A stretch of 64,000 nucleotides of DNA from contig NC_080571.1 of the NCBI RefSeq assembly GCF_030247185.1, positions 9,652,501-9,716,500 of the forward strand. The letters are read 5' to 3'. This stretch comes from Malaya genurostris. Taxonomy: Eukaryota; Arthropoda; Insecta; Diptera; Culicidae. Below are positions 45,570-56,916 of the stretch, in pieces; within the stretch, counting starts at the first letter, position 1, and the number at the start of each line of letters is the position of its first letter. The notes below the pieces were generated by a model. It worked only from the letters and a program-made list of their open reading frames with translations. It was not told the DNA's origin and did no database searches. Both the position numbers and the translations under genes were made by a program.

Positions 45570-47822
45570 ATGATTCCTTGGGTGCGGGAAAAAATTGCCG
45601 AACGGAAAGCTCGTTGGCAGCAATCTAGGAAAGCACAACGAGAGGCAACGGCAGCTGCTTCGGCTGACTCCGGTGGATCGCCCAGTAGTGCAAGTGGTTG
45701 TTCCTCTGTGACAGTCGCGGCATCGTCTGCCGGATCAAGCAACCGAGGGAGCTCTTCGAGGAACTTTCGATTTTCCAGCAAACACGGAAATCAACAGCAG
45801 CAGACAACAACTTCTACGGATCGATTGAAGTAAGTTGGCTATTGGTCTGTTTTTTTTTTATTCAAGCTCAATCGTAAATAAATAATGGAATGGTTTGAGG
45901 AGCTGTTTCCTTGTAGGAGCATGAATATGTAATAGGGAGGAAATAAGAAGTTTCAAACTCTGTGTCAATTGTTTTGAAAATTACAACCAACCTGTTTCAT
46001 GATTTATTTTGTTGCAGAGGAAGTAGCAGCTGTAGCAGTACTGGTTCCGAGCGTGGTGCAGCTGATCACGGAGAGAACCACCAATCGATTCCTCTGAAAA
46101 TTATTAGTCCCCGTGGTGGAATCGTTAGTCTTGATGTGCCTCGAGGGTGCAATGGAACACAACTGAAAACTCAAGCACTGGAGCGGTTTGCCTGTTGTTC
46201 GTTCTCTCTGCCACATTTTTCTTCAGACCTTACCGAATTGGTTGAAAGGTATAAACTTATTAGGGCACGAAATAGGGTTGTTTTCCTGGATGGTGATACA
46301 CTGGAGCAGCTTAATGTGCGACCCGAAGGTTGGTGTTGTCATGTATTTTTTATATTTTGAACCGATCTGAATATTAATGCGTGTGAAATAATGCAAAATT
46401 GCAGAAATTCCGAATTATATAAATCTGTTAAAGAATTAACAATAATATTTTGACCATTGCAGAAGAATTCATGTTGGTGGTCAAGCGAACTGATTTCATT
46501 TCTCCAGAGGAAAATACCAAAGGACCCACGATGTCTGAGGTGTTAGCCGCCACCAAGCATGTCCCATTGTCACGAAGCAATCAATCAACTGCGAACCTGA
46601 ATTTGGCTGCCTTACAAACGGATGTAAGCACCTTGGATTCCTTGGAATTTTTTGTTTATGTAACTAATCTTGATTTCAGTTGCAGCAAGACCTCCGGCGA
46701 ATATTAATTTCCTTGGCACGCGCTTCGGCATTTGTTATTGGTTCGGGGCCCTGTGCAGACAAATTGATTGTTCTGTTCAAGCAACGCCTAATCAATCGTC
46801 GTCGTCATCAGGTGCGGTCGATAGAAACTCTTCTGGAAATGGGATTTTCACTAGACAAAATACATCAAGCTTTAGAAATATCGAAGTAAGTCTACAACCT
46901 GCTAGTTCTCGATTTAGATCAGAATAACACTTTTTTTTATTGACCAGAAACATCTTCCCAGCTGCACTAGACTGGTTGATCCAGAACGACAGTTCGGTGA
47001 AGTTGTATGACTGTGATAAAATTAGCCCTTCGTCGAAGGATACCGGTAATCCGAACAACGAAGCTACGACTAGCAGAGGAGAGCACAACCGTAGTCCTAG
47101 CAAACACTGCGAAAAACAAAACATCGAACAACCACGACATACCTCTATTGAATCGTCATCGAAAAGTCCTAGTCCTGCAAATGATACTGCTGCTGTGGGT
47201 CAGGAGAATACAGTCGAGGAGAATGAGAGGACACAGTTTCAGAAAAAAGTCGAAAACGTTGACGCGCTGTTAGATATTATAAGGCAATATTCCGATCGTG
47301 ATGTTTATCCGACGTCGGAAACGGTCACTTCAATTGTTGAGATGGGTTTCAGCGAAAAAAGTGTGCGGGAAGCTTTAATTATGACTAGAAATAATCAGGC
47401 AGCTGCTGTGAGTAATAGATCTTGTCATTTACCACATCCACTAATCCAAAATTATACCGTTGCAGTGCGAATGGTTGTTGGGTAACAGAAGCAAAAGTCT
47501 AACGGAGCTACGGGACGGTTTGTATCCGGATTCTCCCATTCTGAAGGTGCTGCTAGCCTCCGCTCAAGTACAAATTAGTTTAGGCAATCCAAAGATGTTC
47601 ATTGGTAAGTATTCCATTGCTTCCATTGATATCGCAGGCAAACGGCAATTTTCCTTTGAATTTCCAGCACTCCTATCTATGCTTGATAACTCATCAACGA
47701 TGACCATGTGGCTTAGTGATAGCGATACTTCCGCTGTTCTCGGGCACATTTTGCGGACGTACCACGAGGAAAAACACATTGTGGCAATCAACCAGTTTAG
47801 CAATGCACAAAACATGAACTAA
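45570..47822 (+). CDS. UBAC1: Ubiquitin-associated domain-containing protein 1 (KPC2)
   Basis: The non-catalytic subunit of the KPC (RNF123) ubiquitin ligase in vertebrates. It links ubiquitinated clients to the proteasome. Exons are 45570-45829, 46018-46328, 46463-46623, 46680-46885, 46948-47407, 47466-47604 and 47668-47822. All are GT..AG, sum 1692 nt (563 aa). A Ser-rich N-terminal extension (about 100 residues) precedes a ubiquitin-like fold (about 110-202; KLIRARNRVVFLDGDTLEQL). Then come the conserved ALQTDLQQDLRRILISLA, UBA1 (about 285-325; LLEMGFSLDKIHQALEIS), a low-complexity linker, UBA2 (about 433-476; VEMGFSEKSVREALIMTRNN, ACEWLLGNR) and an STI1-like end (PDSPILKVLLASAQVQISLG). 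Human UBAC1 is 405 aa; the extra length lies in the N-terminus and linker. The ATG lacks an upstream in-frame alternative. Confidence 0.93.
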
Positions 47823-48548
47823 TCACTTGCAGTACCTAGAAGTAAACCGAAAACTATTTATGCAAATTTAAGAAAGACAAAATAATGTAGTGGTAACAAA
47901 AATTAAACAATAAGTAATAGTTTGGTAGAAGCTGCTTTTACGAGAAGCTTTTTGCATTTGATCCTGATTTAATTCGGCCATCTTCGTGATATACGGCAAA
48001 AGCTTAACATTGTAGTATTTTATTAATTACACGCAGTGCCAATTACCGGATTTTATCGGAATATAAACGGGAAATGCTTTCAGCACGATTGAAATTTTCT
48101 GCAGTACATGTAGAGTGTATTCATACACGCGATATCATAATTTAAGGATTAGCTGAACAAAAAAGCGGGCAGAAAGGGTCCAATTCGCAAACACCACTAA
48201 GACAAAATGCACCTAATAAAGGCACTGCACTGCATTGTGATAACTTTCGAAGGAATAAATATATAAGAACCGTAGTATTTTTGTTTTCTTTACCATCCAT
48301 TCCACATGTTACATATATTTCCTGCTACTGAGCAAATAAATGTTGCTTTTACATTTATTCTGTATCTAAATAACTGACTTATCCGGTTTAGCAGTTCAAT
48401 TCATAGGGTACTGGTTATACAATCCAGTTGTCGTGTTTTCTAGCCCCGACCTGGAAGGATTCATAGTGTCAGTAGGATCGTAGTATTAGTCATACAATGA
48501 TTCTGTACACTAAGAATGCCAGGGCTCTCAGAAGTTAGAACCGGGGCT
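47823..48548 (+). other. UBAC1 3' region
   Basis: AT-rich 3' DNA with an AATAAA at 48254-48259 and a further aataaa near 48336. No gene. It ends where the 65-bp direct repeat of the downstream retrotransposon begins. Confidence 0.5.
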
Positions 48549-48613
48549 AAGTAAAAAGATGTAATCAATTAAATAGTGTTAACCCGTACCCGACTCGAAC
48601 CTGGAGAATTTTT
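48549..48613 (+). repeat. 65-bp target duplication, left copy
   Basis: Identical base for base to 52114-52178. The two copies bracket the retrotransposon 48614-52113. It starts aagtaaaaagatgtaatc and ends cctggagaattttt. Confidence 0.9.
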
Positions 48614-51603
48614 GTCTGATCATAAGTACATATTCTTTGATCATTCAAACGTTAAATTTGATATTATCACATATCGTAATCCCAAATCTACAAACTGGGA
48701 CCTCTATGAAGAGGGCTTGGCGACTAGATTTTACGGGTACCAACCAACAATTGAAACCCCAATTGATTTGGAAAATGTTGTCGACGAGACAAATTCACTC
48801 ATAGTTGCAGCATATGAAGAGGCTTGTCCACTTCGGATTGTGCGAGCTACTAGAGGAACTCCTTGGTGGAATGCTGAACTTGCTAGACTAAGGAAACTAT
48901 GCAGAAGAGCTTGGAACCACCGACGCAGAGATGGGTCGGAGGCATTCGTGTTGGCTCGAAGGGCTTACAAAAATGCTCTTCGATCGTCTGAGCGAAGTGG
49001 TTGGAAAAGCCTCTGCACAAATGTCTCTAGTCTCAACGAGGCTAGCAGATTAAATAAGTTACTTTCGAAGTCTAAGGACTTTAATGTCAGTTTCTTAAGA
49101 ACTTCAGATGGTGAACACTTGTCTGATGAAAGTGATGTACTTCACTGCCTTTTTAACACTCACTTTCCAGGATGTATGGATCCATCACCGACAGCTCTTC
49201 CCGAGACTTTTTCAGGTAGTTACGATTCTTGGGCCCTTGCTCGAAGCGTTGTGACGATTGAATCGGTCAAATGGGCAGTTGAGAGTTTTGCTCCGTACAA
49301 ATCTCCTGGAAAGGATGGAGTTTTCCCAGTGTTACTGCAGAAAGGGTATGAACATTTCAAACATGTTTTGAAGAAAATACTTACTTTTAGTCTTGCGACT
49401 GGATATATTCCAAGAGCCTGGCAGGAAATAATTGTCAAATTTATTCCCAAAGGCGGTCGCGACACTTATGAGCAAGCGAAGAGTTTCAGGCCTATCAGTC
49501 TTAGCTCATTTCTTCTTAAAACAGTGGAACGCATAGTCGATCACTATATCAGGAATATTAGTCTGGGCGTGCAACCGCTACATGGAATGCAACATGCTTA
49601 CCAGCGTGGAAAGTCCACTACAACCCTGTTACATGATGTTGTGTACAACATTGAAAAAGCTTTCTCACAAAAGCAATCTTGCTTGGGAGTTTTCCTAGAT
49701 ATTGAAGGTGCCTTTGATAACGTGTCTTTCAATTCAATTCTGGAAGCAGCCCGTGGTCATGGCATACCTTCAAGTATCACAAATTGGATACACGCAATGC
49801 TTAGCAATCGACTTCTTTGTTCATCGCTTCGGCAAGCAGAGATTAGAAAGCTGAGTGTCTGTGGGTGTCCTCAAGGTGGTGTACTATCCCCACTTTTATG
49901 GAACCTAGTCGCTGATGGTTTGTTAAGGAAACTCAATAACCTTGGATTTCCGACTTATGGTTTTGCCGACGATTATCATATATTGATGACCGGTATAAGC
50001 ATTAACACTCTCTTTGATTTAATGCAGCAAGCCCTGCGATCTGTTGAACAATGGTGTTGTCAGGTTGGATTATCTGTAAATCCGGGCAAAACATCAATGG
50101 TGCTTTTCACTCATCGTAGGATAATTACAGGAGCTCGTCCGTTGCAGTTCTTTGGTTCAGGGGTCACTGTGGTCGATCAAGTTAAATACGTCGGGGTTAT
50201 TCTTGACTCAAAACTGAATTGGTCTGCTCACATTGACTTCAGGATTGAAAGAGCTTGCATGGCTTTCGGCCAATGCAGACGAGCTTTTGGAAAGTCATGG
50301 GGACTCAAACCCAGATACATTGATTGGATCTACACAACTATTGTTAGACCAATTTTAGCATATGGATGTCTTGGATGGTGGCAGAAAGGAGAAGTCGCGA
50401 CAGTTCAGTCAAAGCTAAATCATCTCCAAAGGATGGTCCTAATGGCGATAACAGGAGCATTCACGACAACTCCTAATGCTGCTCTAGAGGCGCTACTGTG
50501 TATTAAACCACTACATATGTTCCTAAAACAAGAAGCATTATCTTGTGCATACCGTCTTAAGGTTACAGGGCTTTGGAACAGTAACCCATTAGATTATGCT
50601 ACCAGCCACACTCGCTTGTGGTCTCAAATGGTTACATGGGATGAGTATTTACTCGCTCCTAGTGACCTAACTCTCACATGCAGTTTTCCTTTCAAAACAT
50701 TCCATGTGAGCTATCCTCTTCGTGAGGAATGGTTGTCTGGTTGTCTGGAACGACAACTTGATGAACACATAGTTTGTTATACGGACGGTTCTCTGTTGAA
50801 TGGTCGTGCTGGTGCTGGTGTCTACTGTCGTGAAATGAGGCTGGAGCAGTCTCATTCACTTGGTAGATACTGTACTGTGTTCCAAGCAGAAATCTACGCG
50901 ATTCTGTGTGGAGTACAATCGGCGCTTCAGCAGAGGATCTGTGGTAAACGAATTTATTTTTGTTCCGACAGTCAGGCAGCCTTAAAAGCACTCAGTTCGA
51001 ATGACTCACGGTCGAATCTAGTGATCGCATGTCGAACTCAAATTGAAGACCTCAGCATTTCAAATGCTGTTTACTTCTTATGGGTACCCGGCCATTCTGG
51101 TATTACTGGAAATGAATGGGCTGATGAGTTGGCTAGAGCTGGTGCAACGAATGATTTCGTTGGTCCTGAACCAGCTTTACCACTTTCAACTAGTTGGATA
51201 AAGCACAAGATTCGTTCTTGGGCTGCATCCAAACATGCCAGCTACTGGCGCAGCTTGCAAACTTGCGCTCAGACAAAATCATTTCTACCAGATTTAAATC
51301 TGAAAATGTCAAAGTGTCTACTGCATTTCTCCAAGCAACATTGCAGTATTCTGGTCAGAGCTCTGACTGGACATTGCAAACTCAATTATCACATGGCTAC
51401 TATTCAACGTGCTGAGTATTATTCGTGTGATTTGTGTGAATGCGATTATGGTACTTCATATCATCTGATATGTAACATGTCCCGCATTGACGCAGCTACG
51501 TATCCGAGTTTTTGGTTCTCCATACATGGTTGAGTCTGTGTATGCGGAGCTAGAATTGAAGGATATTCTCTCGTTTCTCACCCAATGTGGTAAGGAGCTA
51601 TAG
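48614..51603 (+). pseudogene. Retrotransposon ORF2: RT, RNase H, zinc knuckle
   Basis: Open from within the left duplication to the stop at 51533. The RT has LLKTVERIVDHYI, VFLDIEGAFDNVSFN, SVCGCPQGGVLSPLLWNLVA and the catalytic GFADDYHIL (near 49965), then DSKLNWSAHIDFRIE and GLKPRYIDWIYTTIVRPILA. The RNase H domain shows its four acidic residues in order: CYTDGS (50778), FQAEIYAI (50882), FCSDSQAA (50960) and NEWADELA (51112). A C-terminal CCHC knuckle follows (CDLCECDYGTSYHLIC). One extra T near 51512 shifts the frame. In the corrected frame the reading continues to ELKDILSFLTQCGKEL and stops at 51603. So the copy lacks its endonuclease and has a damaged C-terminus, but is otherwise unbroken. 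Confidence 0.9.
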
Positions 51604-51669
51604 TCAGAAGGGTTCATCGTTCTTCCTGGAGTGAATGAATCCCTTCTGTATTCACCTTAAATAGGGTTT

Positions 51670-51940
51670 AGCAGATTGTTTGGCATCCTTTAGGGGGTGC
51701 CGAATTTACTTCTGCTCGTACATACTGCGAATCGTTCTGCATTCTTCCGGGAGTTCAGAATGGTGTCGCTTTTGTAAGATCTCTAAATCCTCTCGGGGGT
51801 TGGAGGTTTTATTAACAGCAGACTGTTCGGGACCTCGTAGAGGTTCAGAATTTACTCCTGCTTCCACTAAATGTGATCCTCAGCAGATTGTTCAGCATCC
51901 CTTAGGGGTGCAGAATTTACTTCTGCTTTTATGTGTTTTT
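51670..51940 (+). repeat. Repeats in the retrotransposon 3'UTR
   Basis: Four diverged copies (starting near 51670, 51727, 51815 and 51891) of a unit like agcagattgttcagcatccc followed by ttaggggtgcagaatttact and tctgct. They are part of the element's 3'UTR. Confidence 0.75.
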
Positions 51941-52113
51941 GTGTCGTCAATTTTTCCCATCCTCCTAGTCCAACCCTTACCATTTCCTTTCAATCCTTCC
52001 CTCTTATATATCGGGAAAATGATGCTAAAAACAAATTGATGGCAAGGCACAAATCTCCAAATATCAAGGGGAACGTGCCATTTGAGCCAATTTGTTCTGA
52101 TTCCTGATTCCTG

Positions 52114-52178
52114 AAGTAAAAAGATGTAATCAATTAAATAGTGTTAACCCGTACCCGACTCGAACCTGGAGAATTTTT
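52114..52178 (+). repeat. 65-bp target duplication, right copy
   Basis: Exact copy of 48549-48613. See the left copy. Confidence 0.9.
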
Positions 52179-52691
52179 CAGTATCTGAACCTTACTCGAG
52201 CTTATCAGGCTCATTTTTCGGATTGGGAGTCAACAAAATTTTCAAACCCTTTCGTTGGTCCAATACGTTTTATGGTCGGTCAATCAATCCAATTGATCGT
52301 TCAACGGGAGGCCAATACAGGACCTTCGTTTGCGTTTATATATAAAATAGGTATAGAACTTTAGAAAAAAATTCCGAGGCCCGGATGTCATATACCAATC
52401 GATTCAGTTCGACAAACCGAGTAAATAGTGTTTGTGTGTGTGTGCGCGCGTGTGTGTATGTGTGTGTGTCAGACATTGAATGATTTTGAGATCGGATGTT
52501 TGCTTTTTAAGTTATACGAAGTTTTATGTCGAAATTTTCAGTTTTTCGACAGTATCTGTCACATTTGACCTTGAAAACAGAATATGTTTCCAGACTTAGA
52601 TTCCGCACGGTAGAAGCTATCCAACAAGCCATAGATTTTGTTCATTTTTTACGGAGATATCGACATTTTTGTGTAAGCGACTTTTCCCTCT
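52179..52691. repeat. Intergenic DNA with a (TG)n run
   Basis: A TG/CG-rich run (tgtgtgtgtgcgcgcgtgtg, 52430-52470) follows a phrase resembling 'cgattcagttcgacaaaccgag'. That pairing recurs in dispersed degenerate repeats of mosquito DNA as I remember them. No gene. Confidence 0.5.
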
Positions 52692-52699
52692 ATTCCAGC

Positions 52700-53276
52700 C
52701 AGAGATGCCGGATATTTTCATAGAAAATCTGTATTGATTCGTATAAAATATTTGTATTCGCTAATAAAATGAAATTTCTACAAACAATTATGTTAAAAGG
52801 TGTTATTCCAATAGATTATGGTTATAGAGTGGTAGATTAAATTTCATATCTTATATTATATTCATCGACGAAATTTTATAGTTGCATATGCAACGTCAAG
52901 TCAGGTAATACAACTGTCAGTCTGGCAATAATGTTTCATGATGCCAAGACTTGTCTAACTTTTAAGTTCAATTTAGTTACAAATTTTAATATAAATGGAT
53001 TTCAGTGTTCTTCATTAAATATCTGCACAAAAAATATATATTTTGAAAAGTGATTTGTACGTTGATTCCTAAACGTTTATCTCGTCATTGCAATCAAATA
53101 CTTATAGATAGTTCAAATACTAATAGATAGTTTAATTTTTTCCTTAATACTTTTGGTGAAATCTGTATAAATCTGTATTAATTATCTATTATCTGAAATC
53201 TGTACTCTGTATTAAATCTGTATGCGTATGTAAAAATCTGTATAATACAGATAAATCTGTATAAATGGCATCTCTG
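52700..53276. mobile_element. hAT-like MITE (CAGAGATGCC ends), 577 bp
   Basis: It starts CAGAGATGCC and ends GGCATCTCTG. A perfect 8-bp duplication, attccagc, lies at 52692-52699 and 53277-53284. It is rich in aatctgtat motifs. Its left half corresponds to the right end of the 4-kb copy at 38177-42214, including the phrase on cgtcaagtcagg, so it is the same family in opposite orientation. Confidence 0.88.
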
Positions 53277-53292
53277 ATTCCAGCAGTAGAAG

Positions 53293-54548
53293 CACAGACT
53301 AACAGACAGGGCACTCAAATTGGATTCTTCAATCATTTTAACGGTCATTTCGAATATTCCTTTAATTGGGACAGTACTCGCATATGTCATGATAGCGTCA
53401 CGCTACCCTATCAAAAACATCCCATCTGTCATCTAGACTGTGTATTATTTTTCATTCATCAACAGAGTTGCCATTCATACAGAATTACCTAGGACAGGAC
53501 CAGACAGCTGGCTTCTTTTTTCAGAAAAAATATTTCTCTTCTTATTCCGGTTGCTCCCTGCTGCAAATAATAAATGCCTCGAGATCATTGTTGCCAGTAG
53601 AAATAATTATTCATTCTGAAAACTTTCTCCTCTTATAACATGCGATTATTTATCATTTGAAAACACTTAGACAAATGTTATATCGGTCAAAAATATAGCT
53701 CTGGATTCATTTTGATCAGATGTTTGTTTTGAAGAAAACGTTTGGTTGAAACAGCTTTATAAAATTTTCCTAAAACACTCATTTTTGGGTAATTAATTTT
53801 TGCAGTTTTATTAACTAAAGTATTAAACATATTCTATTTGAGAAAAATAATAACACAGAAGTATCCAAAGATTCGGTGCTATTCTCAACCAACATAATCA
53901 ATATTCTCGTCCATATCACACTCCGTGATTTCAGGCTTTCTCTTTGTATTACCAGTGATTGTTAAATGTACTCGTATACTTTCCGCATTGACAGGACTTA
54001 AAAACAAATTGAACTTAAATCCTATTGAAATTAATAATTTTGAAAAGATGATCCGAAAAATAAAATATCCAATATCAAGCTACATTGTTACTGACGATAC
54101 TGACAACACTTTTTCTACCACCCTCCAGTAATATTAATTTCAACAACTTGTACTCGCTTATGTCAATTTCAACCAATCACGAGCTGGTCCGAAACTGGTC
54201 CTAGAAGTGGATTAACAATTGTCAGTTCCTGTCCTAGAGAATTACCTGTAATGTATTGATATGTATACGTCCATGTGAATTTCGTGCAGGATACAGATTT
54301 AATACATATTGCCAAAACTATATTCAGAATTGTGCCTACTTCTCATCCGCAATACAAAATCGAACCCGTTGTGTTGTGTTAATATTTACTTGCTTCTGGT
54401 CTGCCGCCACTTAATTTCGGATGAAAATTTCCAACACAATCGAAAATAGTCTAAATGAACAACGTTGAGAAAAATATATGGTTACCTTCCAACATCGCTA
54501 AAAAAGTTTAATACATTATCAATGTCATGTCATATCTATTAGTCTGTG
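53293..54548. mobile_element. DNA transposon family copy B, interrupted
   Basis: It starts cacagactaacagacagggc and ends attagtctgtg. The flanking repeats gtagaag (53286-53292) and gtaggag (54549-54555) are one mismatch from identical. It matches copy A (27310-28431) but lacks about 390 bases of A's middle, and it contains a 749-bp insertion (53489-54237). Confidence 0.8.
53489..54237. mobile_element. 749-bp element (CTAGGACAGGA ends) inside copy B
   Basis: It starts CTAGGACAGGACC and ends, reversed, ctaggacaggaac. A perfect 8-bp duplication, agaattac, lies at 53481-53488 and 54238-54245. Copy A shows the unoccupied site (agaattacctgtaatg, near 27502), which proves the boundaries. No transposase. 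8-bp duplications fit hAT-type elements. Confidence 0.9.
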
Positions 54549-54879
54549 GTAGGAGTATTGAGCGCTTTATGACAAAGCAATATTTGGGAGCAACGTGAAA
54601 CACGATTTCTTATACTGTTACATACAATTGTTCCTAAGTACCAAACAGACTGTTTACAGCATCCTTTTTCATGACATTTTGCCTCGGACCGATTTTAGCA
54701 CGGTTCGTTTTTGGCAACATAATCGTGCGAATATGACAAATGTAAACCAGATGATGGCAGAATTTTTGAGTTAATAGCAATTCCATAATTATATTGACTT
54801 AAACAAATTACAGCAATTAATGCTGAAAGAACATAACACCCATATACCATTTGAATCAGTTCGTCGAAATCAGCAAATG

Positions 54880-55840
54880 CGTGTATGACAAATAATTTCA
54901 ATCAATTTTCTCGAAGATGACTCAACCGTATACCGTTTTATATACTCAGATTCATATGAAAAGTCGTATGCACCCAAACAAGGTTCCTGAATTATGTTTG
55001 GATCCGACTTCTGGTTCCGGAACTACGAGATGATATGTGAAACGAAATTAAAATTGTGTAACTCATTTTTCTCGTAGATGGTTGAACCGATCTAAGATTC
55101 AAATGAAATCTAAGAATCATCTAAGATTCAAATGAAAAGTTTTAGGATCCTATAAAACATCTTGCTTTTCAGTCAGATCCAACTTCCGGTTCAGGGAATA
55201 CAGGGTGATTAGTATTAAAATTAGATTAGTATAAATCAGGTTTATCGGGTTCGAAGATTTGGATAGTCGATAACCAAATAAACTTATTTCAGTTTTAGTG
55301 GTATTCAGTTTTCGATTCGGATTTAATTCGCACTACGATTTCTCGAAGATGTCTACCCTGATTTTCAAACATTTTGAACCAAATGTAAACTACACAGTTC
55401 CTCAGGTGAATTTAACTGACTTTGGCTACACCGATTGTCGAATTCCGGTTCCAGTATCAAATCGTTTCTCAAAGCTTAATCGTTTTCTCAAAAAAGGCCA
55501 AATCGAATTTCAAAAACAAAAATTCAAACCATACCAAATTAATGAATTTCTTCCGATTCTGGAATTACAGGGTGATGAGTTTTTGAAATTCATATCGATA
55601 TAGAAGATTACAAACCAAAAAAGATTCAAAGTTGGACTCAAAAATATTGCAATTTATTCGTCATATTAATTTATGGCCATACGAAAAACTCTAAAGTGGA
55701 ACTTACTTCCACATCTCATGGAATGTTCAATCCATTATTACACGTTTAGATTCAAATTCGATCCGATTTGCAGTTTCGACATTACAGGGTAATGAGTGAA
55801 TAGAACTTTAAATTGCCGCTTGAAACGACGGTCATTGAAA
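54880..55840. repeat. Degenerate tandem/dispersed repeat tract
   Basis: Recurring phrases of the form ttctcgaagatg..tgaaccg, gattcaaatgaaaagt, and cttccggttc..gaa.tacagggtgat(gagt) appear near 54910-55025, 55065-55210, 55330-55575 and 55760-55795. The spacing is irregular. The 101-codon frame at 55298 lies in this tract and is not a gene. Confidence 0.6.
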
Positions 55841-56507
55841 TAATGTCATGCGAACTAAAACATCGAAGAATATTCATGCAAAAAAAACAGGTATCATCTC
55901 ACTGCTAGGTGGATTAAGCACGTTTTTACTGCCTCATTCGTAAATGACGAAGACGAAGCATTTTCGTTTTTCACTGCAACAAAAGAAAGTATCAATGCTA
56001 ACGTCACTCGTACCCCTACGAAAAGGTGAAATTCTCATATTCTTTCATCGATATAATGGAAATCTGTAGAATTTGGCAATAAAGAGTGTCTAAAATATGA
56101 TAAACCGAAGTAATTATACCCCAGGACCTCTTTAAAAACCAAATGTACTATAGATACGAGCACCAACATGTAAACATCAGTGTGAAACGCTTTCTGTCAT
56201 TATCGGTTCTCGAAGATTCGGTTGAATATCGATACTGCACAGTGTACCATTTTTCACTGAAAATGACTGAAAGGGTTAGGATTTATTAAAAGAAAGAAAG
56301 AACTTCGTTGACTGGCCATGGATCTAGTTATCATAATTTGCTAGCGGAGCCGAGAGTGACATTTATTTCTCGTCATATCCGTCTATTTTGAGTCAATGAA
56401 AATGACTCATGAGCTTTGGACTTTGATGAGAGGGAAACGAGACGTAAACAAACAAACCGCAACCTTGTGAGAATGAAAAGATTCAGTATTTTTTTTTATC
56501 AACGGGT
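55841..56507. other. Intergenic DNA
   Basis: It contains another TAGGTGGATTAA dispersed motif (55893-55927). No gene seen. Confidence 0.4.
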
Positions 56508-56513
56508 TTATTT
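56508..56513 (-). terminator. Polyadenylation signal of the centrosomin-like gene
   Basis: AATAAA on the minus strand about 400 bases after the stop codon at 56917. It is a plausible 3' end signal. Confidence 0.4.
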
Positions 56514-56916
56514 CATAAGAAAATCAGTTAAAGTCGGACAGTGAAATACAAATAAATTAGTGTGCGTTTTTAAGAATAAAAAAATAAGCGATAAAGTCAG
56601 TCAGTTGCTGGAAGAAACCAAAAAAAAAAATCAAATCTGAACTATTCGTCTAACATAAAAAAGATGTACTCAGGCCTAGCTTTACTGCGAGAAATTTACA
56701 TACTTTCTTATAATCTATCTTTTCACTATACAATCTTCTCGGCACAGAATGGCACAACACAGCACATGCATTTCAGCACTGGATCAGATGTTAACAATTC
56801 AGTCATTAACTGTTTTCAGTTTTTGGGAAGGACTCGTGGACTACTATCATACTCTACATGAATGTGTTTTGCTAGGAAGGAATGGATGGCTTTCAGAGTC
56901 AGCTGTCAAAACGAGC

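Larger units (their letters stand above)
48614..52113 (+). mobile_element. 5'-truncated RT-RNase H non-LTR retrotransposon (LOA/I-like)
   Basis: It begins inside the endonuclease domain (LSDHKYIFFD is the usual last endonuclease motif), so it is truncated at the 5' end. It carries a long ORF, a 3'UTR with four copies of a roughly 50-base unit, and a short tandem tail of ctgattc units just before 52114. Perfect 65-bp flanking repeats indicate a young insertion. The RT plus RNase H make-up fits the LOA/I/R1 assemblage; LOA is my best guess. Confidence 0.85.

Noticed and set aside
45491..45781. Minus-strand frame over UBAC1 exon 1
   Set aside because: It is an antisense shadow of the Ser/Ala-rich first exon.
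55298..55603. 101-codon plus-strand frame
   Set aside because: It lies in a degenerate dispersed repeat tract and shares its phrases with non-coding copies.
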